64,000 nucleotides of DNA. Origin: Tannerella sp. (lineage in GTDB: Bacteria > Bacteroidota > Bacteroidia > Bacteroidales > Tannerellaceae). The notes beneath the pieces are model-generated. The model was not told where the DNA came from, did no database searches, and worked only from the letters and a program-made list of their open reading frames with translations. Shown piece after piece: positions 43,822 to 52,443 of the stretch. Made by a program: the position numbers and the translations under genes. The DNA is taken from assembly GCA_031285565.1 (NCBI GenBank), contig JAITVY010000077.1, positions 27,508 through 91,507 on the forward strand, given 5' to 3'. Positions within the stretch are counted from its first letter, which is position 1; each line of letters begins with the position of its first letter.

Positions 43822-45132
43822 TTACATTTGTTCAACCGGCTTATCCTGGTAAATATTCAAGAGCTGAATACTCATAACCGACATATACTTGGACTGTAAC
43901 ATTTCCTGTTGTGCAGTCAGAAAATTGTTTTTAGCCGTTAACAATTCGAGTGTATTTATCATCCCCAGGCTAAACTGTTCTTCAATCAGATTATAAGTTT
44001 CTTCAACCGCCTTTACCTGCTCCACAGCAGCAAGATATTGATTCTGCGAAGATGTAGCATCTAAATATACTCCCTCAACTGTCCGCAACAATTGCTTTTG
44101 CGAATTAATCAGTTCCAACTCACTGGTAATTGATGCCAACTTAGCTTTATTAACAGCCGTTTTATTCTCACGATTACTGTAAATAGGAATGCTCAGCGTC
44201 AATCCGACACTTTCGTTAAAACGGTTCCAAACCTGATCATCAAATCGGGTGCCTGTTCCCGAAGCATGTCCTGTGCCGATTCCTGCACTCATCGACAATG
44301 ATGGAAGATAACCTGCACGTGCTCTCTTGATATCCAGATCCGCGATTTCTACTCCTAATTCTCCACTCCTGATTTCCGGCATAACAGCAAGCGATGTTTG
44401 ATAGATTGTTTCCTTATCAGACAATGGCTTCATAATCGCTTCAACCCCCAGTTCCGGCACATGAATCATAATTTCTTCTGTAATATCTAACTCCAACAAC
44501 TGTTTAAGCTGCATCTTGTAATTATCCAGATTTGTCTGTGCTGCAACCAGACGGTACTTATCAGAACTATATTGACTTTCCAACTGCGCCAGATCCACCC
44601 TTGAGATGGAACCAGCCTTCAATAATTCCTCTCCCCGGTCGCGCTGTACACGCGATACTTCAACCGTATTCTCATTAATCCGTATAGATTCAATAGCATA
44701 AAGAACCTGCATATATGCCTGGACAAGTGAAATCCGAATATCATTTTCACTCTGTTGGACAGACAATTCGTTCACATCCTGCTGTATTTCATTTTGTTTA
44801 ATTGCATTTAAACGACGGCCGCCATCGAATATATTCAGGTTGGCGCTAACATTATAATTGCCTGTATACGAATTATTCGTTTCTACATTACCCGAAGGAT
44901 AATTCACAAAATTCTGAGAAACACCAGCTGATAACGATGGAAATAACTGTGCTTTAGATAGCTGTAAATCCTCCTGACCGGATAATTGACTCACTTTACT
45001 CCTCTTTACCTGAATATTATGCTCCAATGCATAATCTATGCAGTCATGTAATGTCCAGGATTTCATATTTTCCTGTGCTTGCACAGCAACAACAGCTACC
45101 AGAAAAAATAAAATAGATTTTAATCGTCTCAT
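43822..45132 (-). CDS. TolC-family outer-membrane efflux protein
   Basis: This is the outer-membrane channel of the tripartite pump. From the ATG at 45132 it has 436 residues, beginning with a signal peptide (MRRLKSILFFLVAVVAVQAQ). An in-frame ATG at 45165 has an unusual AGGAGG stretch 6 nt upstream and would add 11 residues before the signal; Bacteroidetes rarely use such sites, so the shorter form is preferred but not certain. Two OEP repeats cover about 25-225 and 240-436, with the long helices typical of the tunnel (VQQSENDIRISLVQAYMQVL; QLLRTVEGVYLDATSSQNQY) and the periodic NNSYTGNYNVSANLNIFDGG strand region. It is the first gene of the efflux operon. Confidence 0.92.
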   Translation of the reverse strand: MRRLKSILFFLVAVVAVQAQENMKSWTLHDCIDYALEHNIQVKRSKVSQLSGQEDLQLSKAQLFPSLSAGVSQNFVNYPSGNVETNNSYTGNYNVSANLNIFDGGRRLNAIKQNEIQQDVNELSVQQSENDIRISLVQAYMQVLYAIESIRINENTVEVSRVQRDRGEELLKAGSISRVDLAQLESQYSSDKYRLVAAQTNLDNYKMQLKQLLELDITEEIMIHVPELGVEAIMKPLSDKETIYQTSLAVMPEIRSGELGVEIADLDIKRARAGYLPSLSMSAGIGTGHASGTGTRFDDQVWNRFNESVGLTLSIPIYSNRENKTAVNKAKLASITSELELINSQKQLLRTVEGVYLDATSSQNQYLAAVEQVKAVEETYNLIEEQFSLGMINTLELLTAKNNFLTAQQEMLQSKYMSVMSIQLLNIYQDKPVEQM

Positions 45133-45165
45133 CTCTTTAGTATTATTTTTTACACGAAAATACAT

Positions 45166-45601
45166 TACTAACCCCTCCTAATGCAACTATAATAGATTGA
45201 AGACGTGTTTATATAGACGAAAAGGAGGTTTTGCCCGATGAATATTACTATCGGAAAAATACGATATGACCATTTTTACAAGTCCAAAATCAGAAAAAAC
45301 AATGTTATTAGTCGTTTTACATGACTCGGTATTTAAGCTGTTCAAAGTATCAGGTTCAAGATTCAAAGTTTACGTTTACACGATTAAACAACTCACCGAT
45401 ACAACATACGATTTGATTCATGATGTGCATTAACCACTAATCACTTACCATTAATCATTAGCTTAGCTTCTGCTCTCGCTATTTAATACATTCTTTTTGT
45501 AGGGACAATAGACCTGTTTATCGATTTTATTTTTTCGGGAATCAGGATATCTATATTATTGCAGTTCAAAAAATATTCGACTAACTAAAAAACAAAAGCG
45601 C
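45166..45601. other. 436-bp divergent region without a supported gene
   Basis: Contents seen: the AGGAGG stretch near the tolC start; a plus-strand AAGGAGG followed by an ATG at 45238 that opens only a 28-codon frame; a short inverted repeat CCGAT...ATCGG (45234-45255); TAATCA-type direct repeats near 45436-45462; and a weak -7-like TATTATTG about 40 bp before the ATG at 45602. No gene or RNA could be supported. Confidence 0.5.
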
Positions 45602-46135
45602 ATGAAAAAAAGTATTTTACTCTTTTTATTTATTACTGTCATTGGATGGACAATGCAGGCTCAACGCCCTCCAATTGAACACGATCCTGAAAAAATAGCT
45701 CAGATGCAAACCGATATGCTTGACAGAGAACTATCGTTAACAAAAAAACAACGCAAAAAAGTGTATAAACTATATCTCAAACAGGCACGTGAAATGCAAG
45801 CCGGAATGAAGGCAGGGCATCCGGATATAGCTCCTCCTATGATGATGGGTGGAGGCAGAGAACCCGGAGGTATGGGAGGCGAAGGTGAACGCAGACCTGA
45901 TAGGGGTCCCGGAGGCGGACCGGACATGGGGCATAGACAACAAGCTCCCCCTGACAGAAATGGACTAAATGATGCCAGCCCAATGCCTGGTGAAAAACAA
46001 ATGATAAATGAAGAGTCTCCTGAACAGATTGAAGCGTTGGAAAAAAAAATGCAAAAGATACTAAAGCCCAATCAATTTGTCTATTGGCAGAAAGCAGAAC
46101 GCGAAAGACGCATTTTGCTGGCTCCTTTCAAATAA
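45602..46135 (+). CDS. small periplasmic LTxxQ/CpxP-like protein with Gly/Met/Pro-rich centre
   Basis: The 177-residue secreted protein has a signal peptide (MKKSILLFLFITVIGWTMQA). Residues about 38-65 read TDMLDRELSLTKKQRKKVYK, which resembles the LTxxQ motif helices of Spy/CpxP stress chaperones. A low-complexity stretch (about 75-125) is rich in Gly, Pro, Met and Arg. A second helix at the end (EQIEALEKKMQKILKPNQF) resembles the second LTxxQ repeat. So it is probably a two-helix periplasmic protein with an insert between the halves. It lies divergent from the efflux operon, consistent with an envelope-stress or metal role, which is inference. Confidence 0.7.
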   Translation: MKKSILLFLFITVIGWTMQAQRPPIEHDPEKIAQMQTDMLDRELSLTKKQRKKVYKLYLKQAREMQAGMKAGHPDIAPPMMMGGGREPGGMGGEGERRPDRGPGGGPDMGHRQQAPPDRNGLNDASPMPGEKQMINEESPEQIEALEKKMQKILKPNQFVYWQKAERERRILLAPFK

Positions 46136-46136
46136 A

Positions 46137-46434
46137 AAGCGTATTTTTAGCCACAAAATACGCAATAAGAGGTCTGTTTGCTTACATATTATTTTTTGGT
46201 ATTCTCCCGATAATTCTGATAATATAGGGCATTATAAATATACTTGCCTCAAAATACCACTGGACAATCATTCTGATGATAAGCCAGTGGACAATAACTC
46301 CATTCGACCTCGCATTTGGGAGAAAAATCATTAAAGATGAACAGGCAGCAAAACAGGAGTGCCTGATATATGGAATATTTCTGACAGCCATAGGAATATT
46401 AGTTTTACTGACAGGGGTAATAATTATATATTAA
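46137..46434 (+). pseudogene. possible broken small membrane-protein gene
   Basis: One frame encodes two hydrophobic segments, RGLFAYILFFGILPIILII and, after a TAG at 46225-46227, GIINILASKYHWTII, then a soluble part and a last helix (GIFLTAIGILVLLTGVIIIY) to a TAA at 46432-46434. There is no start codon before the TAG. The piece after it can start at ATG 46276 (52 residues). Either this is a decayed membrane-protein gene, or only the 52-residue piece is made. The protein family is not recognised. The 176 bp that follow hold only a near -7 box (TATATTTA, 46572-46579). Confidence 0.35.
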
Positions 46435-46610
46435 AGTTTCACAAATATTCAACTTAAAGCAATTCGGAAATTTCCATACCACCATCTATCGTTTTTTATA
46501 CAAAAGTCAATGAACTTTAGCATAATTGTTATTTTTATCAAAAACAGAATCGAAATAAAAATGTAATCAAGTATATTTACAATCAATCAATTGTGCAGTT
46601 TTATAAAAAA

Positions 46611-47429
46611 ATGAAATATTCCAACTTGATATTATTCATCCTCCTTTTTCATTCCTTTTTTATATATGGATATAGTTTAAATCCCGAAAAGAGTTATAAA
46701 TATACCGTAGATGACTATGGTATAAACTTCTCCGATAGTTTGAAAATTAGCACATCTGATGGATACAATATATTTACTTATTTTTTTGATCCAAGTGGGA
46801 AAAATTTGAGGAAAACAATAATTATTTCTTATGGTGATGCGGGAAATTTATCTTATTGTTTTTCATATGCGAGACGATTAACAAGATGTGGATATTCTGT
46901 TGTTCTTTTTGATTATAGAGGATTTGGTAAAAGTGACGAATTCAAAATAAACAAGGAGCAGCTTTTTTATACAGAATTTGCAAAAGATTTATCTGCTGTT
47001 ATTAATGAGACAAAATCAAGATATCCTCAAAACTTGGTTGGTGTAATGGCTTTTTCAATGGGCACAATAATAACTACTCTGATTAATGATGTCGATCCAA
47101 TAGATTTCATTATTGCCGAAAATTATGTGACAAATATTTATACTGTTAGAGAACGACTTAAAAATATACCCAAACATCATTCACCTTTTTTATTACCGGA
47201 AGATTTAACGAACGATGAATATTTGTCGAAAATAAAAAAGATTAAAACACCGGTACTTGTCTTTTCTTCCAGTTTGGATAGAGTTACCACTTTAGAAGAC
47301 TCCTACGCACTTTCGGAAAATAATCAGTGCAAGATTATTATTTATGAAGGAGAACATGGCTGCGGTTTTCTAACACTATCAGAAAAATATTTCGATGAAA
47401 TAAATCTATTCTTAGATAAAATAAGATAG
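46611..47429 (+). CDS. secreted or membrane-tethered alpha/beta hydrolase
   Basis: The ATG at 46611 is chosen (MKYSNLILFILLFHSFFIYG, a signal peptide or anchor) over a GTG 18 bases earlier. The 272-residue product has an alpha/beta-hydrolase fold of the serine-aminopeptidase/BAAT type: YRGFGKSDEF after strand 4, nucleophile elbow MAFSMGTIITTL, acid in VFSSSLDRVTTLED, and His in YEGEHGCGF. Its codons are clearly more A/T-rich than the neighbours (runs of AAT, AAA and TTT), suggesting recent acquisition. It is flanked by a decayed gene and by fumarase and shares no operon. Confidence 0.78.
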   Translation: MKYSNLILFILLFHSFFIYGYSLNPEKSYKYTVDDYGINFSDSLKISTSDGYNIFTYFFDPSGKNLRKTIIISYGDAGNLSYCFSYARRLTRCGYSVVLFDYRGFGKSDEFKINKEQLFYTEFAKDLSAVINETKSRYPQNLVGVMAFSMGTIITTLINDVDPIDFIIAENYVTNIYTVRERLKNIPKHHSPFLLPEDLTNDEYLSKIKKIKTPVLVFSSSLDRVTTLEDSYALSENNQCKIIIYEGEHGCGFLTLSEKYFDEINLFLDKIR

Positions 47430-47545
47430 CTTATTATTTCAACTAAATTCTAACCAAACTAGCCACATTCTTTCCAAATCATTCCTATATTTGCTACACA
47501 AAGCGAAAATAAGCAGTGCCTCAGCAGTACAAAATAAAAACTAGT

Positions 47546-47589
47546 TTTCATTTTGTACTGCTTTCGGCTTGCACTATCTTTGCAATAAA
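47546..47589 (+). promoter_or_regulatory. repeat-borne promoter of the fumarase gene
   Basis: TTTG at 47552-47555, a 19-bp spacer and TATCTTTG at 47575-47582 match the Bacteroides -33/-7 consensus exactly, 24 bp before the ATG at 47607. The segment from TTTCATTTTG to GCTTGCACTATCTTTGCA is the same repeat as upstream of leuS. An inverted repeat CAGTACAAAA/TTTTGTACTG (47525-47560) surrounds the -33 element; leuS has CAATGCAAAA/TTTTGCATTG at the same place. An earlier TATATTTG at 47493-47500 may be the remnant of a preceding unit. Confidence 0.85.
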
Positions 47590-47606
47590 CTAAATTGAAG
47601 ATTGAT

Positions 47607-49247
47607 ATGGCTATACCTGAATTTAAGTATCAAGAGCCTTTTCCAATGGGAAAAGACACTACCGAGTATTATTTACTTACGAAAGAACATGTTTCAACCA
47701 CTACTTTCGAAGGAAAAGAAATCCTCAAAGTAGAAGCTGAAGGATTAACAAAACTGGTGAATACCGCATTTCGCGACGTCGCTTTTCTTTTACGCACCGA
47801 ACACCAGGAGCAGGTAGCAAAAATTCTATCCGACCCTGAAGCCAGCGAAAATGATAAATTCGTTGCATTAACATTCCTGCGTAATGCCGAAGTATCTGCC
47901 AAGGGCCAATTACCTTTCTGCCAGGATACAGGTACAGCCATTATTATGGGTAAAAAAGGTCAACAGGTATGGACCGAAGGAAACGATGAAGAGGCGCTTT
48001 CAAAAGGTGTATATAAGACCTATACCGAAGAAAACCTGAGGTACTCTCAAAATGTACCTCTGAATATGTATGATGAAAAAAATACAGGCTGTAACTTACC
48101 TGCGCAAATTGATTTATATGCTATACAAGGTGCAGAATATAAATTCCTTTGCATAGCAAAAGGGGGAGGATCAGCCAATAAAACATATTTATATCAGGAA
48201 ACGAAAGCCACGCTGAATCCCGACACATTAGTGCCATTTCTGGTAGAAAAAATGAAATCATTGGGAACAGCAGCCTGCCCCCCATATCATATTGCGTTTG
48301 TGATCGGTGGCACTTCAGCAGAAGTAAACCTTAAAACGGTGAAACTGGCCTCTGCCAAGTATTATGACAACCTGCCAAACAAAGGGAATGAAGGCGGGCA
48401 AGCTTTCCGCGACATCGAACTCGAAAAACAAGTGCTCGAAGAAGCCTATAATATCGGTCTGGGAGCTCAGTTCGGTGGTAAATATTTTGCGCATGACATA
48501 CGCATCGTTCGTCTGCCGCGTCATGGTGCATCGTGCCCGATCGGTATGGGCGTTTCGTGTTCGGCCGACCGCAATATCAAAGCAAAGATTAACAAAGACG
48601 GTATCTGGATCGAGAAGCTAGAAGATAATCCGGGACGTTTCATCCCCGAAGAACTGCGCCAGGCAGGCGAAGGAAATGCTGTCCAGATCGATCTGAACCA
48701 ACCGATGAGCGAAATTCTGAAAGAATTGGATAAATATCCGGTGGCTACACGCCTGTCGCTCAACGGAACCATTATTGTAGGTCGAGACATTGCACATGCT
48801 AAATTAAAAGAACGTATCGACCGTGGCGAAGGGCTACCACAATACATTAAAGATCATCCGATCTATTATGCAGGTCCTGCTAAAACACCTAAAGGAATGG
48901 CATCAGGTTCATTCGGACCAACGACAGCAGGCCGGATGGATTCATATGTAGACTTATTTCAATCGCAGGGTGGCAGCATGGTAATGATTGCCAAAGGAAA
49001 CCGTAGCCAACAAGTGACGGATGCCTGTCACAAATACGGAGGGTTCTATTTAGGTAGTATCGGTGGTCCGGCAGCTATCTTGGCGCTCGAAAGTATTAAG
49101 AATGTAGAATGTCTTGAATATCCTGAGTTAGGAATGGAAGCCATCTGGAAAATTGAAGTAGAAAACTTCCCCGCATTTATCCTGGTCGATAACAAAGGAA
49201 ATGACTTCTTTAAGCAATTGAAACCCACGCGTTGTTGTGTTAAATAA
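47607..49247 (+). CDS. class I (4Fe-4S) fumarate hydratase
   Basis: Class I fumarase hydrates fumarate to malate with an oxygen-labile iron-sulfur cluster; in Bacteroidales it works in the reductive succinate pathway. The ATG at 47607 ([12 protein letters not shown]) is chosen over an in-frame TTG 12 bases earlier. The 546-residue protein is the fused single-chain form. The cluster cysteines are in [10 protein letters not shown] (Cys105), the [14 protein letters not shown] block and [28 protein letters not shown] marks the C-terminal half. Transcription is from a repeat-borne promoter, and no cofactor genes are adjacent. Confidence 0.95.
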   Translation: MAIPEFKYQEPFPMGKDTTEYYLLTKEHVSTTTFEGKEILKVEAEGLTKLVNTAFRDVAFLLRTEHQEQVAKILSDPEASENDKFVALTFLRNAEVSAKGQLPFCQDTGTAIIMGKKGQQVWTEGNDEEALSKGVYKTYTEENLRYSQNVPLNMYDEKNTGCNLPAQIDLYAIQGAEYKFLCIAKGGGSANKTYLYQETKATLNPDTLVPFLVEKMKSLGTAACPPYHIAFVIGGTSAEVNLKTVKLASAKYYDNLPNKGNEGGQAFRDIELEKQVLEEAYNIGLGAQFGGKYFAHDIRIVRLPRHGASCPIGMGVSCSADRNIKAKINKDGIWIEKLEDNPGRFIPEELRQAGEGNAVQIDLNQPMSEILKELDKYPVATRLSLNGTIIVGRDIAHAKLKERIDRGEGLPQYIKDHPIYYAGPAKTPKGMASGSFGPTTAGRMDSYVDLFQSQGGSMVMIAKGNRSQQVTDACHKYGGFYLGSIGGPAAILALESIKNVECLEYPELGMEAIWKIEVENFPAFILVDNKGNDFFKQLKPTRCCVK

Positions 49248-49290
49248 AACATTGTAATAGAGGAAGTGTCAAAAAAGAACACTGATTATT

Positions 49291-49367
49291 ATCATGTCAT
49301 CCTGAACGTAGTGAAGGATCCCTTTTAAATAATTTAGATCTTTCACTAACGTTTAGAATGATATGAT
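49291..49367. repeat. long imperfect inverted repeat (MITE-like hairpin)
   Basis: The left arm 49291-49320 contains GTCATCCTGAACGTAGTGAA and ends GGATC. The right arm 49337-49367 reads GATCTTTCACTAACGTTTAG and then AATGATATGAT, its near-complement. The stem is ~28 bp with several mismatches and a 16-nt A/T-rich loop. The left arm resembles a CCTGAACGTAGTGAAGGATC repeat that I recall from many Bacteroidetes intergenic regions. Confidence 0.65.
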
Positions 49368-49436
49368 ATAAATGAACATTTTCGTTAAGCAGGTGAGCAG
49401 AAGCAAAGTTCACTTTGGTTATGCCACTGCCAGAAA

Positions 49437-49485
49437 CAACGTTAGCTGCTTAGCAGCAATCGGAGATCGGCCATAGCCAATTGTA
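49437..49485 (+). repeat. interspersed repeat, GATCGGCCATAGCC family (fullest copy)
   Basis: Contains GCTGCTTAGCAGCAATCGG and GATCGGCCATAGCCAATTG, followed by a second half-copy AATCGGTCATAACCAAA (49486-49502). Relatives are at 7733-7784 (minus) and 20196-20218 (plus). Confidence 0.55.
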
Positions 49486-49563
49486 AATCGGTCATAACCA
49501 AAATGACTGATGAAATCGAATGTAAAAGTCAAAACAGCTTCTTAAATTTACCGGAAAAAGTAT

Positions 49564-49571
49564 TACCTTTG
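49564..49571 (+). promoter_or_regulatory. -7 box for tRNA-Trp
   Basis: TACCTTTG matches TAnnTTTG and lies 20 bp before the mature 5' end of the tRNA. Confidence 0.6.
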
Positions 49572-49591
49572 TCACGTCCTTAATAATTCTT

Positions 49592-49667
49592 ACGGAAGTA
49601 GCTCAGTTGGTAGAGCACTGGTCTCCAAAACCAGGTGTCGGGAGTTCGAGCCTCTCCTTCCGTGCCA
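49592..49667 (+). tRNA. tRNA-Trp (anticodon CCA)
   Basis: The cloverleaf reads acceptor ACGGAAG/CTTCCGT, D-arm GCTC...GAGC, anticodon stem CTGGT/ACCAG with loop CTCCAAA, and T-arm GGAGTTCGAGCCTC. Loop bases 34-36 are CCA, for tryptophan, and discriminator G73 is the expected Trp identity base. The 3' CCA is encoded (49665-49667), unlike the tRNA-Ala at 23392. The usual Bacteroidetes neighbours secE-nusG do not follow. Confidence 0.96.
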
Positions 49668-49673
49668 ATCATC

Positions 49674-49783
49674 AAATACCGAACCATGAAACGAAGTATG
49701 ATTTTTTATAAATCACCAAAATCCACAATAAAAATCGTACGAGTTCCATACGACCTTAGTATAAAAAATCAATATATATTCGT
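49674..49783 (+). promoter_or_regulatory. repeated leader element (copy B) directly before the family-9 carbohydrate-binding-like gene
   Basis: This near-duplicate of 11133-11250 begins 6 bp after the encoded CCA of tRNA-Trp and ends at the ATG at 49784. The core TCGTACGAGTTCCATACGAC holds the 8-bp palindrome TCGTACGA. A 33-codon frame starting at 49686 (MKRSMIFYKSPKS) ends with a TGA that overlaps the start codon of the downstream gene (ATGA), which would allow translational coupling. No separate promoter box is seen inside it, so transcription may come from the tRNA promoter. Confidence 0.65.
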
Positions 49784-50428
49784 ATGAAACAATTAAAAGT
49801 CCCATTTATTGCAGCATTAGATAATAATGACTTGTCCGAAGCAGACAGGATCATGGAATTACACGCTACCCGTGAAAGTATTGACACACTCAACTGGAAA
49901 GAAGAATTTCCCTACAAACCAGTGGTAGTATTCGATATCGCCAGGGGAAAAGATATATTGTATATTCACTATTTTACGCGGGGGTTATCCATTAAAGCAT
50001 TGGCTGATAAGGACGGTAATTTTGTGCACGAAGATAGTTGTGTGGAGTTCTTTATGCGCAAAGCCAACGAGATGAATTACATTAATTTCGAATTCAACTG
50101 TATTGGGACCTGTTACGCTGCTCACCACGAAACACGCCAGCAAAGCACTTCTTTTACAACCGATGAATATCGCAGTATCCGCCGTTATACTACCATACAA
50201 AGCGAGGCGTTCGCCGAACAAAAAGGCATCCATTCATGGGAACTCACTGTAGCCATACCATTCAAATTAATGGGATTAGACCCCAATAATTTACCGGAAA
50301 TGATTAGCGGCAACTTCTATAAATGCGCTGACGGAACGGAAAATCCACATTACACAACCTGGAGTCCGATTGACCTGCCGAAACCTAACTATCATTGCCC
50401 GGAGTTCTTCGGGAAAATCTATTTTTAA
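49784..50428 (+). CDS. cytoplasmic family-9-like carbohydrate-binding protein
   Basis: The 214-residue product resembles the CBM9-like proteins annotated in Bacteroidetes. Strand pattern and motifs such as VVVFDIARGKDILYIHYFT, EDSCVEFFM, NFEFNCIGTCYAAHH, WELTVAIPFKLMGLD and NFYKCADGTENPHY fit that beta sandwich (the last being the usual FYKCGD-type motif). There is no signal peptide, so it probably acts in the cytoplasm, an oddity for a sugar-binding domain. It is expressed from the repeated leader and is followed by a terminator hairpin. The ligand is unknown. Confidence 0.82.
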   Translation: MKQLKVPFIAALDNNDLSEADRIMELHATRESIDTLNWKEEFPYKPVVVFDIARGKDILYIHYFTRGLSIKALADKDGNFVHEDSCVEFFMRKANEMNYINFEFNCIGTCYAAHHETRQQSTSFTTDEYRSIRRYTTIQSEAFAEQKGIHSWELTVAIPFKLMGLDPNNLPEMISGNFYKCADGTENPHYTTWSPIDLPKPNYHCPEFFGKIYF

Positions 50429-50438
50429 TATATAAAGA

Positions 50439-50469
50439 AAAGCGCCTGTTTGATTGAACATGGCGCTTT
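50439..50469. terminator. hairpin between convergent genes
   Basis: AAAGCGCC/GGCGCTTT (8 bp) extended by TGTT/AACA with one bulged T and a 6-nt loop. It lies 10 bp after one stop codon and 6 bp from the convergent one, so it can serve both genes. Confidence 0.8.
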
Positions 50470-50475
50470 CGTGCT

Positions 50476-52311
50476 TTACATTAACGACAAATCCTGGATA
50501 AACTTATCCAGATCGTCCTCCTTTTTCAGTTTGAATTTCTGCTTCATCCTGTATTTGGTCATGCGAATCGTATTATATTCCACATGAAGCAAGCTAGCCA
50601 TCTGCTTGGCGGGAATCTTCATATAAATATAAGTGCAATATTTCAGATCCAGGTCGGTTAACTTTCCATCTGCTTTGGTTTGCAGCGAATTATAAAAATT
50701 GGGATGAGTCTCCTTGATCAACATTTTGTATTCATCAAAATAATCATCGGATTGAAGGTTGTCTTGAATAATTTTGCTCACATGGCCATTGGATTGGCTG
50801 GCGGATATTTCTTTCCTTACAGTCTCTAACACCTCATTCTTTTGCTTAAGTTGTATAGTTCCTGCAAATACTTCTTTCTGAAGTTGTTCATTCTGCTGCC
50901 TGGTCAATTCCTGCTCAAGTTCCAATCGGCGGGTCTCCTCTTCTTTCAGCTGCTTTTGCAACAAGGCATCCCGTGCCTGTGTTTCCAAAAGTTTCTTTTC
51001 CTGTTTGGCCGAACGCAATTTCAACCGGTGATACAGAAACAATAAAAGCAAAGCGAGGATGCTTATAACTGTAAGCCCTATACTAAAAAGGGCAATATTC
51101 TTCTCATGTTCAGTCTGTTTCTGTAGTGCTATTACTTCCTGTTCTTTTTTTTTATGATTATACTTGGCTTCCAGGGTTCGGGTGGTAATAGCCTGCCTGT
51201 CATCAAACACCTTACGGTAATAATCATGATATAATTTCTGGTATTTGATAATTTTATCCTTATCACCCGTCCGTTCAGCCAAACGGAGTAAGCCGGCTGT
51301 GATGTTGTAAATATTGGAATTAAGCGCCCTTTCCTGAACCAGGATATCAAAAGCGGACAGCAAAAGATTCTCTGCCTCGATGTTTTTGCCTTCCATGCTA
51401 AGGTATTCACTCATTAGTCCGTAGCAATTGGCCACCACCGCATAGTTCTTGATAGCTGTTGCCCACACGATTGCCTTGTTCAACAGGGAAAAAACCGTAT
51501 CTTTGGGTGTATCCGGAAAATACGACCACAGGTAGCTTGCATAATTTAATGCAGCAGTACAACCGGTAAACTGTTCATTCATCACATCACTCGACCGTTC
51601 ATAAACAGTTACAGTCCGGAGCCCATAATACATCACCGAGTCGAGGTCAGACCTGTTCCCATCTTGTTCAAACCGGTACCTGAAATACTCAGCCATGGAA
51701 AGTCCACTAAGGCACAATACATCCGGATTTCCCGTTTTATCAAGTTGTGCAGAACGTCGGGCATATTTCCCGGCATTATCAAGATCCTCACTTACCACAA
51801 AAGTACCGGAAAGCATGTAATAAATATTAGCTAAAACAGGAGCATTGTCTGTACCTTCCAGTAATTCCAATGCTTGAAGCAGATTATCAACTGCTTTTAC
51901 AGCATCGTCCGTGGCATAAGCGTAATTCCCTGCTACCCGGTAAGCATTTCCCAAAGCAACCGGGTCGTCCGACTCTTTGGCAAACCACATCGTGCTGTCA
52001 ACTGCATCCAATACACAGGAAATACTGTCGGCCATACGGTAGCTATAGTATAATTTCGACCAGGCATAAGAAGCATACTTCTTGTCTTCGAGCGACAGGC
52101 TTATCTCAACCGCCTTACGACCATAGTCAATGGCTTCTGCAGACTGGGTGCTTCGTAGCATAAACCCCAAATCGGCTAAATCCACCACCCGTTGTTCTGT
52201 GGAAACATTAGGAAGTGTGACCTGCTTTTGTAACGAATCAATCAGCTTTTGTTGCCCCAATCCATAGATAGGAGCCATGAAAGCCATAAACAGAAGTATT
52301 GTGCGGATCAT
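50476..52311 (-). CDS. TPR sensor protein with membrane helix and LuxR-like HTH
   Basis: This is a one-piece regulator typical of Bacteroidetes, 611 residues from the ATG at 52311 (signal MIRTILLFMAFMAPIYGLGQ). A TTG 27 bases upstream lies inside the -7 box and is rejected. Periplasmic TPR-type helices run from about 25 to 380. A single membrane helix follows (IALFSIGLTVISILALLLLFLY, about 390-412), then a coiled coil rich in Glu/Gln/Lys (about 415-490). The C-terminal DNA-binding HTH includes KIPAKQMASLLHVEYNTIRM near residue 580. It should sense a periplasmic signal and bind DNA from the membrane. A palindromic motif lies in its own promoter region and upstream of the 739-aa gene. Confidence 0.85.
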   Translation of the reverse strand: MIRTILLFMAFMAPIYGLGQQKLIDSLQKQVTLPNVSTEQRVVDLADLGFMLRSTQSAEAIDYGRKAVEISLSLEDKKYASYAWSKLYYSYRMADSISCVLDAVDSTMWFAKESDDPVALGNAYRVAGNYAYATDDAVKAVDNLLQALELLEGTDNAPVLANIYYMLSGTFVVSEDLDNAGKYARRSAQLDKTGNPDVLCLSGLSMAEYFRYRFEQDGNRSDLDSVMYYGLRTVTVYERSSDVMNEQFTGCTAALNYASYLWSYFPDTPKDTVFSLLNKAIVWATAIKNYAVVANCYGLMSEYLSMEGKNIEAENLLLSAFDILVQERALNSNIYNITAGLLRLAERTGDKDKIIKYQKLYHDYYRKVFDDRQAITTRTLEAKYNHKKKEQEVIALQKQTEHEKNIALFSIGLTVISILALLLLFLYHRLKLRSAKQEKKLLETQARDALLQKQLKEEETRRLELEQELTRQQNEQLQKEVFAGTIQLKQKNEVLETVRKEISASQSNGHVSKIIQDNLQSDDYFDEYKMLIKETHPNFYNSLQTKADGKLTDLDLKYCTYIYMKIPAKQMASLLHVEYNTIRMTKYRMKQKFKLKKEDDLDKFIQDLSLM

Positions 52312-52335
52312 ATAAAATCTTGATTTATAGGAATA

Positions 52336-52343
52336 CAAAAATA
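52336..52343 (-). promoter_or_regulatory. -7 box for the TPR/HTH regulator
   Basis: Minus-strand TATTTTTG (TAnnTTTG), 24 bp before the ATG at 52311. The palindromic motif at 52361-52374 starts 17 bp further upstream, in the position of the -33 element. Confidence 0.6.
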
Positions 52344-52360
52344 TGAAATGTTTCCTATAT

Positions 52361-52374
52361 ACAAACTGTATACA
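52361..52374. promoter_or_regulatory. putative operator ACAAACTGTATACA (site 1)
   Basis: The 14-mer contains the perfect 8-bp palindrome TGTATACA. It sits between the divergent regulator and WG-repeat genes, over the expected -33 region of the regulator's promoter. It is identical to 53211-53224, and the flank CCTTTTT also resembles that of site 2 (CTTTTT). Confidence 0.5.
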
Positions 52375-52443
52375 CCCTTTTTGATATTAAATAAAAGATA
52401 TCGTCCACCTTTGTCAAACACAATAAAATAAAATGCGATCGAA

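Noticed and set aside
45238..45324. 28-codon frame after an AAGGAGG in the gap upstream of tolC
   Set aside because: Too short, no family, and Shine-Dalgarno signals carry little weight in Bacteroidetes.
49564..49667. tRNA-Trp as an integration site of an element covering 49.7-60 kb
   Set aside because: No integrase gene and no repeated tRNA 3' end were seen further right in the window.
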